Origin: Solwaraspora sp. WMMD792
Lineage (GTDB): Bacteria > Actinomycetota > Actinomycetes > Mycobacteriales > Micromonosporaceae
Direction of reading: 5' to 3'
Assembly: GCF_029626105.1 (NCBI RefSeq)
Contig: NZ_JARUBH010000009.1
Coordinates: 2,108,001 to 2,172,000 of the forward strand
DNA: 64,000 nucleotides
Shown: piece after piece, positions 31,127 through 39,775 of the stretch
Layout of the letters: every line of letters starts with the position of its first letter
Position numbering within the stretch: the first letter of the stretch is position 1
Made by a program: the position numbers and the translations under genes
Notes under the pieces: model-generated
Database searches by the model: none
The model's input: the letters and a program-made list of their open reading frames with translations, nothing else
What the model was told of the DNA's origin: nothing

Positions 31127-31132
31127 TACGCT
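31127..31132 (+). promoter_or_regulatory. Possible -10 hexamer (TACGCT) for dop
   Basis: TACGCT lies 39 bases before the dop start, downstream of the hairpin pair, giving a leader of about 33 bases with GATGAGGTAACGGC as binding site. Confidence 0.3.
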
Positions 31133-31171
31133 CGACATGACGGGCGCCGACGGAAGCGATGAGGTAACGGC

Positions 31172-32689
31172 ATGAGTGTGCGGCGGATCATGGGCACCGA
31201 GGTGGAGTACGGGATCTCCGTGCCCGGCCAGCCCGGAGCCAACCCGATGGTCACCTCCTCCCAGGTGGTCAACGCCTACGGCGCCCGACCCGAGCTGAAC
31301 CGGGGCGGTCGGGCCCGGTGGGACTACGAGGAGGAGTCGCCGCTGCGTGACGCCCGGGGCTTCACTTACTCGGGGGCGGCCTACGACCCGGCGGAGGCCC
31401 TCGCCGACGAGGATCTCGGCCTGGCCAACGTGATCCTCACCAACGGCGCCCGGCTCTACGTCGACCACGCCCACCCCGAGTACTCCACCCCCGAGGTCAC
31501 CAACCCGCTGGACCTGGTCCGGTGGGACAAGGCGGGGGAGCGGGTGATGGCGGAGGCGGCCCGCCGCGCGGCGACCATCCCCGGTTCGCACCCCATTCAG
31601 CTGTACAAGAACAACACCGACAACAAGGGTGCCAGCTACGGCGCCCACGAGAACTACCTGATGCGTCGGCAGACGCCGTTCGCCGACATCGTGGCGTACC
31701 TGACGCCGTTCTTCGTCACCCGGCAGATCGTCTGTGGTGCGGGCCGGGTCGGTATCGGCCAGGACGGCTCCCAGGCCGGGTTCCAGATTTCCCAGCGGGC
31801 CGACTTCTTCGAGGTCGAGGTGGGCCTGGAGACCACGCTGAAGCGGCCGATCATCAACACCCGGGACGAACCGCACGCCGACGCCGACAAGTACCGCCGG
31901 CTGCACGTGATCATCGGCGACGCCAACCTCTCGGAGATCTCCACCTACCTGAAGGTCGGCACCACCTCGTTGATCCTGACCATGATCGAGGAGAAGGCGC
32001 TCGGCGCCGATCTGGGCATCGCCGACCCGGTGGCCGAGCTCAAGGCGGTGAGCCACGATCCGTCCCTGGCGCATTTGATGCGGCTGCGCGACGGCCGCCG
32101 GCTTACCGCGCTCGACCTGCAGTGGGCGTTCTACGAACGGGCCAGGGCGTTCGTTGACGACCGGTACGGCACCGACCTCGACGAGGCCACGGCTGACGTG
32201 CTGGACCGCTGGGAGGACGTGCTCGACCGGCTGGGACGGGATGTGATGTCCTGCGCGCAGGAGCTGGACTGGGTCGCGAAACTGCGGCTGCTCGACGGCT
32301 ACCGGGAGCGGGAAGGGCTCACCTGGGCCTCGCCGAAACTGCAGCTGGTCGACCTGCAGTACGCCGACGTCAGGCCGGAGAAGGGCCTCTACCACCGCCT
32401 GGTGGGTCGGGGAGCGATGCGTACCCTGCTCGATGACAGCGCCACCCGGGCCGCGATGGTCGAGCCGCCACCGGACACCCGGGCCTACTTCCGCGGCCGG
32501 TGCCTGGCGCAGTACGCGTCCGAGGTGGTCGCCGCCAGCTGGGACTCGGTCATTTTCGACGTGGGCCGGGAGTCGCTGGTCCGGGTGCCGATGATGGAAC
32601 CGGAGCGGGGGACCCAGGCCCACGTGGGCGACCTGTTCGACCGGTGCGCCAGCGCCAAGGACCTGCTGGAGGTGCTCACCGGCGGTTGA
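31172..32689 (+). CDS. dop: Pup deamidase/depupylase Dop
   Basis: Glutamine-synthetase-like enzyme of 505 residues that removes Pup from substrates and, in species whose Pup ends in Gln, deamidates it. The N-terminal metal-binding [14 protein letters not shown] is intact, with further conserved segments [32 protein letters not shown] and [17 protein letters not shown]. The length fits Dop rather than PafA, and the Dop-loop region near residues 40-80 is present. Since this organism's Pup already ends in Glu, depupylation is its probable main task. It lies 101 bp upstream of pup. Confidence 0.97.
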   Translation: MSVRRIMGTEVEYGISVPGQPGANPMVTSSQVVNAYGARPELNRGGRARWDYEEESPLRDARGFTYSGAAYDPAEALADEDLGLANVILTNGARLYVDHAHPEYSTPEVTNPLDLVRWDKAGERVMAEAARRAATIPGSHPIQLYKNNTDNKGASYGAHENYLMRRQTPFADIVAYLTPFFVTRQIVCGAGRVGIGQDGSQAGFQISQRADFFEVEVGLETTLKRPIINTRDEPHADADKYRRLHVIIGDANLSEISTYLKVGTTSLILTMIEEKALGADLGIADPVAELKAVSHDPSLAHLMRLRDGRRLTALDLQWAFYERARAFVDDRYGTDLDEATADVLDRWEDVLDRLGRDVMSCAQELDWVAKLRLLDGYREREGLTWASPKLQLVDLQYADVRPEKGLYHRLVGRGAMRTLLDDSATRAAMVEPPPDTRAYFRGRCLAQYASEVVAASWDSVIFDVGRESLVRVPMMEPERGTQAHVGDLFDRCASAKDLLEVLTGG

Positions 32690-32752
32690 GCCGGCCAGGT
32701 TCGCTTGGCGCGAACGTGGCCGACGCCGGCCGGTTCCGTCGCCACCGCGAGG

Positions 32753-32758
32753 TAAGTT
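32753..32758 (+). promoter_or_regulatory. Possible -10 hexamer (TAAGTT) for pup
   Basis: TAAGTT sits 32 bases before the pup ATG. The leader would carry the strong GGAGGAGG site. Confidence 0.35.
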
Positions 32759-32790
32759 TCACCTAGGCGATCGTGTGGAGGAGGCACCTG

Positions 32791-33006
32791 ATGGCTACCC
32801 GTGACAGCGGCGGTCAGTCCCAGTCCGGCAAGTCCCGCCGGGCCGAGGAAGTCGACGAGACGGTCACCGAGACGGATCCGGAGGCCGCGCAGCGGCACGC
32901 CGAGATCACCGAGGACGTCGATGACCTGCTCGACGAGATCGACTCGGTGCTCGAAGAGAACGCCGAGGAGTTCGTCCGCGGCTACGTACAGAAGGGCGGC
33001 GAGTAG
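32791..33006 (+). CDS. pup: Prokaryotic ubiquitin-like protein Pup
   Basis: Disordered 71-residue modifier that is attached through its C-terminal Glu to lysines of target proteins. The C-terminal half (DVDDLLDEIDSVLEENAEEF) forms the helix bound by the Mpa coiled coil, followed by VRGYVQKGGE. The final residue is Glu encoded by GAG before TAG, so no deamidation is needed before ligation. The N-terminal half is rich in Ser, Gln and Gly. Start chosen at the ATG 6 bases after the GGAGGAGG site. It lies between dop and prcB as in mycobacteria. Confidence 0.97.
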   Translation: MATRDSGGQSQSGKSRRAEEVDETVTETDPEAAQRHAEITEDVDDLLDEIDSVLEENAEEFVRGYVQKGGE

Positions 33007-33046
33007 CTCGCCGGCGGTGAAGATCGCACCCGGCGGGTGCGCACGC

Positions 33047-33052
33047 TAGTCT
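33047..33052 (+). promoter_or_regulatory. Possible -10 hexamer (TAGTCT) for prcBA
   Basis: TAGTCT lies 84 bases before the prcB GTG, just after pup. It could give prcBA its own transcript with a leader of about 78 bases. Confidence 0.3.
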
Positions 33053-33136
33053 GCTCCAACACACCGGTGGCCTCGACCGGCGCCGTGCCGGCACGGCGGC
33101 CCGGTCAGGCGATCACGTTCTGCAGAGAGGGACCAC

Positions 33137-33976
33137 GTGGCAGCGGGATTCGATCCATCCGGACGCCTTCCGGACGTGTTCACCAACGCGGGAACGTCCT
33201 CCTTCACCCAGTTCCTGGCGTCGGCCGCACCGGATCTGCTGCCGGGGCGCCGCCCACTGCCGCCCGGGCTGTCCGCGGACGTCGGTCCGCACGCCACGAC
33301 GATCGTCACGCTCGTCACCGCCGAAGGCGTGGTGATGGCTGGTGACCGTCGGGCGACGATGGGCAACCTGATCGCCAACCGGGACATCGAGAAGGTGCAC
33401 CCTGCTGACGCCTACTCGTTGATCGGCATCGCCGGCACCGCCGGCATCGGCATCGAGCTGATGCGGCTGTTCCAGGTCGAGCTGGAGCACTACGAGAAGA
33501 TGGAGGGCGCCGTCCTCTCCCTGGACGGCAAGGCGAACCGCCTCGCGTCGATGATCCGCAACAACCTCGGTGCCGCGCTGCAAGGGCTGGCCGTGGTGCC
33601 GCTGTTCGCCGGGTTCGACCTTGCCGCTACCGATCCGGCCGAGGCCGGCCGGATCTTCAGCTTCGACGTCACCGGCGGTCCGTACGAGACCACCGGTTTC
33701 GACGCGATCGGCTCCGGGTCGCTGTTCGCGAAAGCGGCTCTGAAGAAGCGGTACCGTTCCGGGCTGAGCAGCGCCGACGCGGTCCGTCTCGCGGTGGAGG
33801 CGCTGTACGACGCCGCCGACGACGACACCGCCACCGGCGGCCCGGACCTGACCCGCCGGATCTTCCCGGTGGTGATGACCGCGACGGCGGCCGGCACCCA
33901 CCGGCTCACCGACGCCGAGTCGGCCCAGATCGCCGAGGCGGTCGTCGCCGCGCGTACCGAGAATCCGGGCGGCTGA
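33137..33976 (+). CDS. prcB: 20S proteasome beta subunit (catalytic)
   Basis: Protease subunit of 279 residues. A propeptide of about 53 residues is removed to expose Thr54, the nucleophile, in [15 protein letters not shown]. Lys and Asp partners lie in [13 protein letters not shown] and the downstream core. It stacks as two seven-membered rings inside the alpha rings made by PrcA. The GTG start was chosen because GAGAGGGACCAC precedes it and the propeptide begins as in related species ([12 protein letters not shown]). It lies 67 bp upstream of prcA, consistent with one operon. Confidence 0.97.
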   Translation: MAAGFDPSGRLPDVFTNAGTSSFTQFLASAAPDLLPGRRPLPPGLSADVGPHATTIVTLVTAEGVVMAGDRRATMGNLIANRDIEKVHPADAYSLIGIAGTAGIGIELMRLFQVELEHYEKMEGAVLSLDGKANRLASMIRNNLGAALQGLAVVPLFAGFDLAATDPAEAGRIFSFDVTGGPYETTGFDAIGSGSLFAKAALKKRYRSGLSSADAVRLAVEALYDAADDDTATGGPDLTRRIFPVVMTATAAGTHRLTDAESAQIAEAVVAARTENPGG

Positions 33977-34043
33977 ACCCGCGAGCGCCGACTTGTCTCG
34001 TCCGCTGTAGTCGTTACCACCTGGTCGAAGGAGAGCCGCCGCC

Positions 34044-34898
34044 GTGGCAATGCAGTTCTACGCCTCGCCCGAGCAGATCATGCGGGACCGTTCCGAGCTT
34101 GCCCGCAAGGGCATCGCCCGGGGCCGTAGCGCGCTGGTGCTGAGCTTCGAGGGCGGTGTGCTGTTCGTCGCCGAGAACCTGTCCAGCGCCCTGCACAAGG
34201 TGAGCGAGATCTACGACCGGATCGGGTTCGCCGCCGTCGGCCGGTACAACGAGTTTGAGAATCTGCGCCGGGCGGGGGTGCGGATGGCCGACCTGAACGG
34301 CCTCAGCTACGACCGTCGCGACGTGACCGGGCGGGCGCTGGCCAACGCGTACGCGCAGACCCTTGGGTCGATCTTCACCGAGCAGTCGAAGCCGTTCGAA
34401 GTGGAGATCTGCGTCGCCGAGGTCGGGCTGGAGCCGGCCGCTGACGAGATCTACCGGCTGACCTACGACGGCTCGGTCACCGACGAACCGGGCTGGATGG
34501 CGATGGGCGGTCACGCCGAGACGATCGCCGGTGTGCTGCGTACCGACCATCGGGCCGACATGTCGCTGTCCGACGCCGTCGGGCTCGCGGTGCGGGCCCT
34601 GGCCGAAGTGGGCGGCGAGAACGGTGCGACCCGCAGCATCGCCGCCAACCAGTTGGAGGTGGCGGTGCTCGACCGCCGCCGCCGTGGCCGGACCTTCCGT
34701 CGGATCACCGGCGCCGCGTTGACCGCGCTGCTCGACGGCGGTGCCGCCGCCTCGGCGGACGAGCCCTCGTCGGCAGAAGCGGGCCGGTCCGGCGGTCCCC
34801 GGGTGCCCGAGTCGACACCGGAGAAGCCGACCTCCTCGGCCGCCTCCGCCGACCTGGAGGACGCCGCCGGCGACTCCGGCACCACCGAACAGGACTGA
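34044..34898 (+). CDS. prcA: 20S proteasome alpha subunit
   Basis: Structural ring subunit of 284 residues that gates entry to the proteasome and binds Mpa. The N-terminal gate region [27 protein letters not shown] and the core ([19 protein letters not shown]) are typical. The last 45 residues are Ser/Pro/Glu/Ala-rich and probably disordered, longer than the folded core needs. The GTG start has AAGGAGAGCCGCC upstream. A 10-bp hairpin terminator follows directly, ending the dop-pup-prcBA group. Beyond it begins the rhamnose island that separates prcA from pafA. Confidence 0.97.
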   Translation: MAMQFYASPEQIMRDRSELARKGIARGRSALVLSFEGGVLFVAENLSSALHKVSEIYDRIGFAAVGRYNEFENLRRAGVRMADLNGLSYDRRDVTGRALANAYAQTLGSIFTEQSKPFEVEICVAEVGLEPAADEIYRLTYDGSVTDEPGWMAMGGHAETIAGVLRTDHRADMSLSDAVGLAVRALAEVGGENGATRSIAANQLEVAVLDRRRRGRTFRRITGAALTALLDGGAAASADEPSSAEAGRSGGPRVPESTPEKPTSSAASADLEDAAGDSGTTEQD

Positions 34899-34922
34899 CC
34901 GGGCGCGGTGTGCCGCGCCCGG
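34899..34922. terminator. Terminator after prcA
   Basis: CCGGGCGCGG, loop TGTG, then the perfect complement, beginning at the base after the prcA stop codon. It separates prcA from the convergent glycosyltransferase gene. Confidence 0.75.
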
Positions 34923-34945
34923 GGCCGCGTTTCGGCCCGGGTGCG

Positions 34946-35992
34946 TCACACCCAGCGCCGCACCGTCCGCCAGTACGCGGACAGTACGGCGTTGAACACC
35001 GTCCTGCCCGGCGGGTCGATCAGCGGGGTGTCCAGCCGGTCGGTGAGGACCCGCATCCAGACCCGGTCCGGGACGGTCCGCTCGGCCTGCAGCCGTGCCC
35101 GGCGTCGCCGCAGGTGGCTGCGGTGCTGCCACAGCCACCGGTAGCCGCGGACCTTGTCGGCCAGCCAGCCCTGCCGGGCCGCCAGCACCAGCATCGCCAG
35201 CTCCAGGGCCAGCAGCGGCGGACCGAGCAGCGCCAGTGACCGGGCGCCCCACGTCGTGGCCACGAACATCACCCGATTGCGTTCGACGAGGTAGAACTTG
35301 AAGCTGTTGCGGCTGAACTCGTAGCGGTGCAGCGCCACCGCGTCCGGCACGTTGACCACTCGCAGACCGACTCGCCAGGTTCTGATCGACAGGTCCGCGT
35401 CCTCGTGGTAAGCGAAGTAGTGCGGGTCGAAACCCTCCAGCCGCTCCCAGTGCGCCCGCCGGGTCACCAGGCAGGCGCCCATCGCACCGGCGGTGTCGGT
35501 CGGCTCGGTGCGGGTCTCCCGTTCGCGGAACCCGCCGATCCAACTCAACCCGAGCACGTGTACCTCGTTGCCGCGGGAGTTGAGCAGGTCCGGCTCGTCG
35601 GCCAGCCGCACCGCGCCGGCGGCGATGCCGATGCCCGGGTCGGCGAGCTCGTCCACCAGCCGGGCGAGGGTGGTCGGCTCGACCACCGCGTCGCCGTTGA
35701 CCAACGCCACGTACTCGCCGTCGGCGGCGGCCACGCCGACGTTGCAGCCGGCGGAGAAGCCGACGTTGCTGCCGTCGCCGACCACCGTGACGCCGGGAAC
35801 CTCCCGCAGCACGGTGACATCGTCGGTGGTGCATCCGTTGTCGACCAAGACCACGTCGACGTCGACCTTCACCGAGGAGAGCAGGGCTTCCACCGATCGG
35901 CGCAGCAGCGGTTCCGCGCCCCAGGCCAGCACGACGGCACTGACCCGGGGCAGGCCGGACGACGTACTGAGTTCAGGGTTTATTTCCGACAT
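34946..35992 (-). CDS. Family 2 glycosyltransferase, rhamnosyltransferase-like (WbbL type)
   Basis: GT-A glycosyltransferase of 348 residues. The nucleotide-binding start is SAVVLAWGAEPLLRRSVEALL, the acidic VDNGCTTDD and VNGDAVVEP motifs bind the metal and sugar nucleotide, and YFAYHEDADLSIRTWRVG is the ED-containing acceptor/base segment typical of WbbL-like rhamnosyltransferases. A hydrophobic segment near 265-285 may touch the membrane. It shares the strand with rmlD and rmlB, so dTDP-rhamnose is the likely donor (inference). The acceptor could be the decaprenyl-linked cell-wall linker or another surface glycan. Confidence 0.87.
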   Translation of the reverse strand: MSEINPELSTSSGLPRVSAVVLAWGAEPLLRRSVEALLSSVKVDVDVVLVDNGCTTDDVTVLREVPGVTVVGDGSNVGFSAGCNVGVAAADGEYVALVNGDAVVEPTTLARLVDELADPGIGIAAGAVRLADEPDLLNSRGNEVHVLGLSWIGGFRERETRTEPTDTAGAMGACLVTRRAHWERLEGFDPHYFAYHEDADLSIRTWRVGLRVVNVPDAVALHRYEFSRNSFKFYLVERNRVMFVATTWGARSLALLGPPLLALELAMLVLAARQGWLADKVRGYRWLWQHRSHLRRRRARLQAERTVPDRVWMRVLTDRLDTPLIDPPGRTVFNAVLSAYWRTVRRWV

Positions 35993-36079
35993 TTCGGTTT
36001 CTCTCCTGGGCCTGGGAAATCCGGGCCGCCTCTGGCGCGGCGTGCCTGTCCTGCCCGCTGGTCCGGTGGCCCGTGGAGG

Positions 36080-36964
36080 TCAGCCGCCGAACGCCGGGTC
36101 GCGCAACGCGGTGGAGAGCATGCTCCGCCAGTCTGCCATGACCGGTAGCCCGGCGAGCGCCCAACGCCGATGTCCGAGCACCGAGTATGCCGGCCGGGCG
36201 GCGGGCCGGCGGAAGTCCGCACTGGTGGTGGGGCGGATCCGCGCCGGGTCGAGGCCGCGCAGCGCGAACGCCTCCCGGGCCAGCCCGCACCAGGTCGTCT
36301 GCCCGCTCGCCGTACCGTGGTAGATCCCGGCGGGGGCGGTGCCGGCGACCGCCGCCCCGGCCAGCATGACCAGCTGGTCGGCGAGGGCGTACGACCAGGT
36401 CGGCTGACCATGCTGGTCGTCGACGACGTCGAGGTGTTCGCGCTCACCGGCCAGCCGCAGCATGGTCGCGACAAAGTTCGGTCCGTGCGCTCCGTAGAGC
36501 CACGCGGTCCGCACCACGTAGCCGCGCTCCGGCAGCAGTCGGGCGACGGCCTGCTCGCCGACGAGCTTGCTGCGGCCGTACCCGTTGACCGGCGAGGTCG
36601 GGGCGTCCTCCGGGTACGGGGAGGTGCCGTCGCCGGCGAACACGTAGTCGGTGGAGACGTGCACCAGGTGCGCCCCACGGTCGGCGCACGCCTGGGCCAG
36701 ATGCGCCACGGCGGTGCCGTTGACGGCGGTGGCGGCGTCCTCGGCCTCCTCCGCGCCGTCCACGTCGGTCCACGCTGCGGCGTTGATCACCAGCTGGTGC
36801 CCGTCGACCGCGGCAGCGACCGCCGCCGGGTCGGTGATGTCCAGATCGGTACGGGTCAGCGCGGTCACCGACCGGGTTTCCCGGTGGTCGGCCAACGCGG
36901 CCAGCAGGTCCCGCCCCAGCATCCCACCGGCACCGGTGACCAGCCACCGGTCGGCCGCGGTCAC
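36080..36964 (-). CDS. rmlD: dTDP-4-dehydrorhamnose reductase
   Basis: Final enzyme of dTDP-L-rhamnose synthesis, 294 residues, SDR-extended family. The NAD(P)-binding loop is WLVTGAGGMLGRDLL at the N-terminus, INAAAWTDVDGAE follows, and the catalytic Tyr-Lys pair lies in VNGYGRSKLVGEQA with VSTDYVFAGDG before it. The GTG start overlaps the rmlB stop by four bases, so the pair is coupled. Longer in-frame extensions fall inside rmlB and were rejected. A gap of about 90 bp then leads to the glycosyltransferase gene. Confidence 0.94.
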   Translation of the reverse strand: MTAADRWLVTGAGGMLGRDLLAALADHRETRSVTALTRTDLDITDPAAVAAAVDGHQLVINAAAWTDVDGAEEAEDAATAVNGTAVAHLAQACADRGAHLVHVSTDYVFAGDGTSPYPEDAPTSPVNGYGRSKLVGEQAVARLLPERGYVVRTAWLYGAHGPNFVATMLRLAGEREHLDVVDDQHGQPTWSYALADQLVMLAGAAVAGTAPAGIYHGTASGQTTWCGLAREAFALRGLDPARIRPTTSADFRRPAARPAYSVLGHRRWALAGLPVMADWRSMLSTALRDPAFGG

Positions 36965-37947
36965 GACGACGCCACGGGCTTCTTCAGCGGCTCCCACCAG
37001 GACCGGTTCTCCCGGTACCAGCGGACCGTGTCGGCCAGTCCTTCGTCCAGCGTGACACTCGGGGCGTAGCCCAGCTCGCGGGAGATCTTGCTGATGTCCA
37101 GCGAGTAGCGCCGGTCGTGCCCCTTGCGGTCGGTGACCGGGACGACCCGTTCCCACCCCACCCCACAGGCGTCCAGTAGCCGGGCGGTGAGCTCCTTGTT
37201 GGTCAGTTCGGTCCCGCCGCCGATGTGGTAGACCTCGCCGGCGCGCCCGCCGGCGGCGACCAGCGCGATGCCCACGCAGTGGTCCCGCACATGCAGCCAG
37301 TCCCGGATGTTGCCGCCGTCGCCGTACAGCGGCACCGTACCGCCGTCCAGCAGGTTGGTGACGAACAGCGGGATGACCTTCTCCGGGAACTGGTACGGCC
37401 CGTAGTTGTTGGAGCAGCGGGTCACCACAACGTCCATGCCGTGTGTCCGGTGGTAGGCCAAGGCCAGCAGGTCGGAGCCGGCCTTGGACGCGGAGTACGG
37501 CGAGTTCGGCGACAACGGCCAGTCCTCGGTCCACGACCCTTCGTCGATCGACCCGTACACCTCGTCGGTCGAGACGTGCACGAACCGGTTCGTCCCGTGG
37601 CGCAGCGCCGCGTCGAGCAGGGTCTGGGTGCCCACCACGTTGGTGGTCACGAACTCCGCGGCACCGGTGATCGACCGGTCGACGTGCGACTCGGCGGCGA
37701 AGTGCACCACCATGTCCTGTCCGGCGAGTGCCCGGTCGACGGCGGCGGCGTCGCAGATGTCCGCTTGGACGAAGGTCAGCCGTGGGTCGTCGCGGACCGG
37801 GGCCAGGTTGGCGAGATTGCCGGAATAGGTCAACTTGTCCAGCACGGTCACCGTAGCCGGACTGACCGGAGCGTTCGGATCGGTGAGCAGCATCCGGACG
37901 AATTCGGAACCGATGAAGCCGGCACCGCCGGTGACGAGGACTCTCAC
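36961..37947 (-). CDS. rmlB: dTDP-glucose 4,6-dehydratase
   Basis: Second enzyme of dTDP-L-rhamnose synthesis, 328 residues. The cofactor loop is VLVTGGAGFIGSEFVR, substrate contacts include FAAESHVDRSI, the catalytic Thr/Asp/Glu follow in VSTDEVYGSI, and the Tyr-Lys pair is in SPYSASKAGSDLL. The C-terminus has RRYSLDISKISRELGYAPSV as in the family. It is the first gene of a leftward group rmlB-rmlD-GT2 and is divergent from rmlA-rmlC, with about 200 bp of shared upstream DNA. Confidence 0.95.
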   Translation of the reverse strand: MRVLVTGGAGFIGSEFVRMLLTDPNAPVSPATVTVLDKLTYSGNLANLAPVRDDPRLTFVQADICDAAAVDRALAGQDMVVHFAAESHVDRSITGAAEFVTTNVVGTQTLLDAALRHGTNRFVHVSTDEVYGSIDEGSWTEDWPLSPNSPYSASKAGSDLLALAYHRTHGMDVVVTRCSNNYGPYQFPEKVIPLFVTNLLDGGTVPLYGDGGNIRDWLHVRDHCVGIALVAAGGRAGEVYHIGGGTELTNKELTARLLDACGVGWERVVPVTDRKGHDRRYSLDISKISRELGYAPSVTLDEGLADTVRWYRENRSWWEPLKKPVASS

Positions 37948-38141
37948 AGGTCCGGGAGTCTACGGGACACCGGCACCGTCGACCGGGGGATCGCCGGTGA
38001 CGGCTATCCGACGATGTCCCCGCCGGGACCGGCAATGGACTGGTGCACGACCGGCCCAGCAGGTGTCGGACGAAGGGTCCGACATCCGTGACCGGCCCGT
38101 ACAGGGAGCCCGTTGACGGTTGCTGTGGGTGGTTAGGCCGG

Positions 38142-38147
38142 TAGGCT
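38142..38147 (+). promoter_or_regulatory. -10 hexamer (TAGGCT) of a leaderless rmlA transcript
   Basis: TAGGCT, 6 bases, then the GTG of rmlA. A TTGACG at 38113-38118 is too far upstream for a standard spacer. Confidence 0.5.
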
Positions 38148-38153
38148 CCCGCC

Positions 38154-39062
38154 GTGCGTGGAATCCTACTCGCCGGCGGTACCGGATCTCGGCTCTGGCC
38201 GATCACTCGCGCCGTGTCGAAACAGCTCATGCCGATCTTCGACAAACCGATGATCTACTACCCGCTCGCCACCCTGATCATGTCCGGCATCCAGGAGATC
38301 CTGGTCGTGACCACACCGGAGGATCAGCCGCAGTTCCGACGACTGCTCGGCGACGGCGCGCAGTTCGGTCTGCGGCTGAGCTACCGGGCCCAGCCCCGGC
38401 CGGAAGGCATCGCCCAGGCGTTCGTGCTCGGCGCGGACTTCATCGGCGATGAGTCCGTCGCGCTGATCCTGGGCGACAACATTTTCCACGGCATCGGTCT
38501 GGGCCGGAAGCTGTCCGACCACGCCGACCTGACCGGCGGCCTGATCTTCGCCTACCCGGTGGCCAACCCCGAGGCGTACGGCGTGGTCGACTTCGACGCC
38601 GCCGGCCGGGTCCTGTCGATCGAGGAGAAGCCGAAGCGGCCTCGGTCGCGCTACGCGGTGCCCGGACTGTACTTCTACGACAACCAGGTGGTGGAGATCG
38701 CCGCAGGGCTGAAACCGAGCGACCGCGGGGAGCTGGAAATCACTGCGGTCAACGAGGCGTACCGCCGGGCCGGTCAGCTGTCGGTGACCGTGCTGGACCG
38801 GGGGACGGCCTGGCTGGACACCGGCACGTTCAATTCGATGATGCAGGCCGCTGAGTTCGTCCGGGTGATCGAGGAGCGCCAGGGCATGAAGATCGGCTGC
38901 GTCGAGGAGTCCGCCTGGCGCGCCGGACTGATCGACGACGGTCAGCTTCGTGCCCTCGCCGAGCCGCTGACCAAGAGCGGTTACGGCAGCTACCTGCTGA
39001 GCCTGCTCGAGGAGCGCCACGACCACCGGTTGTCCGATGCCGGACCGGCCGAGGAGGCCTGA
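38154..39062 (+). CDS. rmlA: Glucose-1-phosphate thymidylyltransferase
   Basis: First enzyme of dTDP-L-rhamnose synthesis, making dTDP-glucose from dTTP and glucose-1-phosphate, 302 residues. The nucleotidyltransferase signature [20 protein letters not shown] is at the N-terminus, then [14 protein letters not shown]. Metal-binding [34 protein letters not shown] and [11 protein letters not shown] are all conserved. It is coupled to rmlC by a TGATG overlap. A leaderless promoter marks the start. Confidence 0.96.
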   Translation: MRGILLAGGTGSRLWPITRAVSKQLMPIFDKPMIYYPLATLIMSGIQEILVVTTPEDQPQFRRLLGDGAQFGLRLSYRAQPRPEGIAQAFVLGADFIGDESVALILGDNIFHGIGLGRKLSDHADLTGGLIFAYPVANPEAYGVVDFDAAGRVLSIEEKPKRPRSRYAVPGLYFYDNQVVEIAAGLKPSDRGELEITAVNEAYRRAGQLSVTVLDRGTAWLDTGTFNSMMQAAEFVRVIEERQGMKIGCVEESAWRAGLIDDGQLRALAEPLTKSGYGSYLLSLLEERHDHRLSDAGPAEEA

Positions 39063-39685
39063 TGAAGATCCGGGAGCTCGAGATCGAGGGTGCCTGGGAG
39101 GTCACCCCGCAGCAGCACGGTGACCCGCGTGGGCTGTTCATGGAGTGGTACCGCTTCGACCACCTGGCCGGGGCGGTCGGGCATCCGCTGCGGCTGGCCC
39201 AGGGCAACCTGTCGGTCTCGGCGCGCGGCGTGGTCCGGGGCATCCACTTCGCCGACGTGCCGCCCGGCCAGGCCAAGTACATCAGCTGCGTACGGGGCGC
39301 GGTGGTCGACGTGATCGTCGACCTGCGGGTCGGTTCACCGACGTTCGGCCGGTGGACGGCGGTGCGGCTGGACGACGTGGACCGCCGCGCGGTCTACCTC
39401 AGCGAAGGACTCGGGCACGGGTTCTGCGCGATGTCCGACGACGCCACCCTGAACTATCTCTGCTCGACCACCTACAACCCGCGCGCCGAGCACGGCGTGC
39501 ATCCTCTTGACGCCGACCTGGCCATCGACTGGCCGGTCGCCGCGCCACAGCTGTCCGCCCGCGACGACGCGGCCCCGACACTGGCCCAGGCCCGCGCCGA
39601 CGGCCTGCTGCCGGACTACGGCCGCTGTCGGGAGTTCACGGCCCGGCTCTCCGCCGCCGAGTCGCCATACGCATCTGGCCAATAA
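39062..39685 (+). CDS. rmlC: dTDP-4-dehydrorhamnose 3,5-epimerase
   Basis: Cupin-fold epimerase of 207 residues acting between RmlB and RmlD. Conserved family segments are HGDPRGLFMEWYR, RGIHFADVPPGQAKYISCVRG (His62-region catalytic base), DVIVDLRVGSPTFGRW and the Tyr-containing YLSEGLGHGFCAMSD. The terminal 35 residues are less conserved. It overlaps rmlA by one base. A strong hairpin after it separates the rhamnose genes from pafA. Confidence 0.93.
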   Translation: MKIRELEIEGAWEVTPQQHGDPRGLFMEWYRFDHLAGAVGHPLRLAQGNLSVSARGVVRGIHFADVPPGQAKYISCVRGAVVDVIVDLRVGSPTFGRWTAVRLDDVDRRAVYLSEGLGHGFCAMSDDATLNYLCSTTYNPRAEHGVHPLDADLAIDWPVAAPQLSARDDAAPTLAQARADGLLPDYGRCREFTARLSAAESPYASGQ

Positions 39686-39697
39686 CTCTGCGCGAAA

Positions 39698-39732
39698 GCG
39701 ACCTGTCGGGCGTAGTTCGTCCGACAGGTCGC
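39698..39732 (+). terminator. Terminator after rmlC
   Basis: GCGACCTGTCGG and perfect complement around an 11-base loop, 13 bases after the rmlC stop. It precedes the leaderless promoter of pafA. Confidence 0.7.
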
Positions 39733-39763
39733 CCGAGACTGACCACGGAGCCCTCGGGGCGGC

Positions 39764-39769
39764 TAATGT
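39764..39769 (+). promoter_or_regulatory. -10 hexamer (TAATGT) of a leaderless pafA transcript
   Basis: TAATGT, 6 bases, then the pafA ATG. Confidence 0.6.
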
Positions 39770-39775
39770 CTGGTC

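Noticed and set aside
33990-34015. RecA-independent damage promoter (TTGTC...TANNNT) before prcA
   Set aside because: TTGTCT and TAGTCG are present, but the spacing and the second motif half do not fit the consensus.
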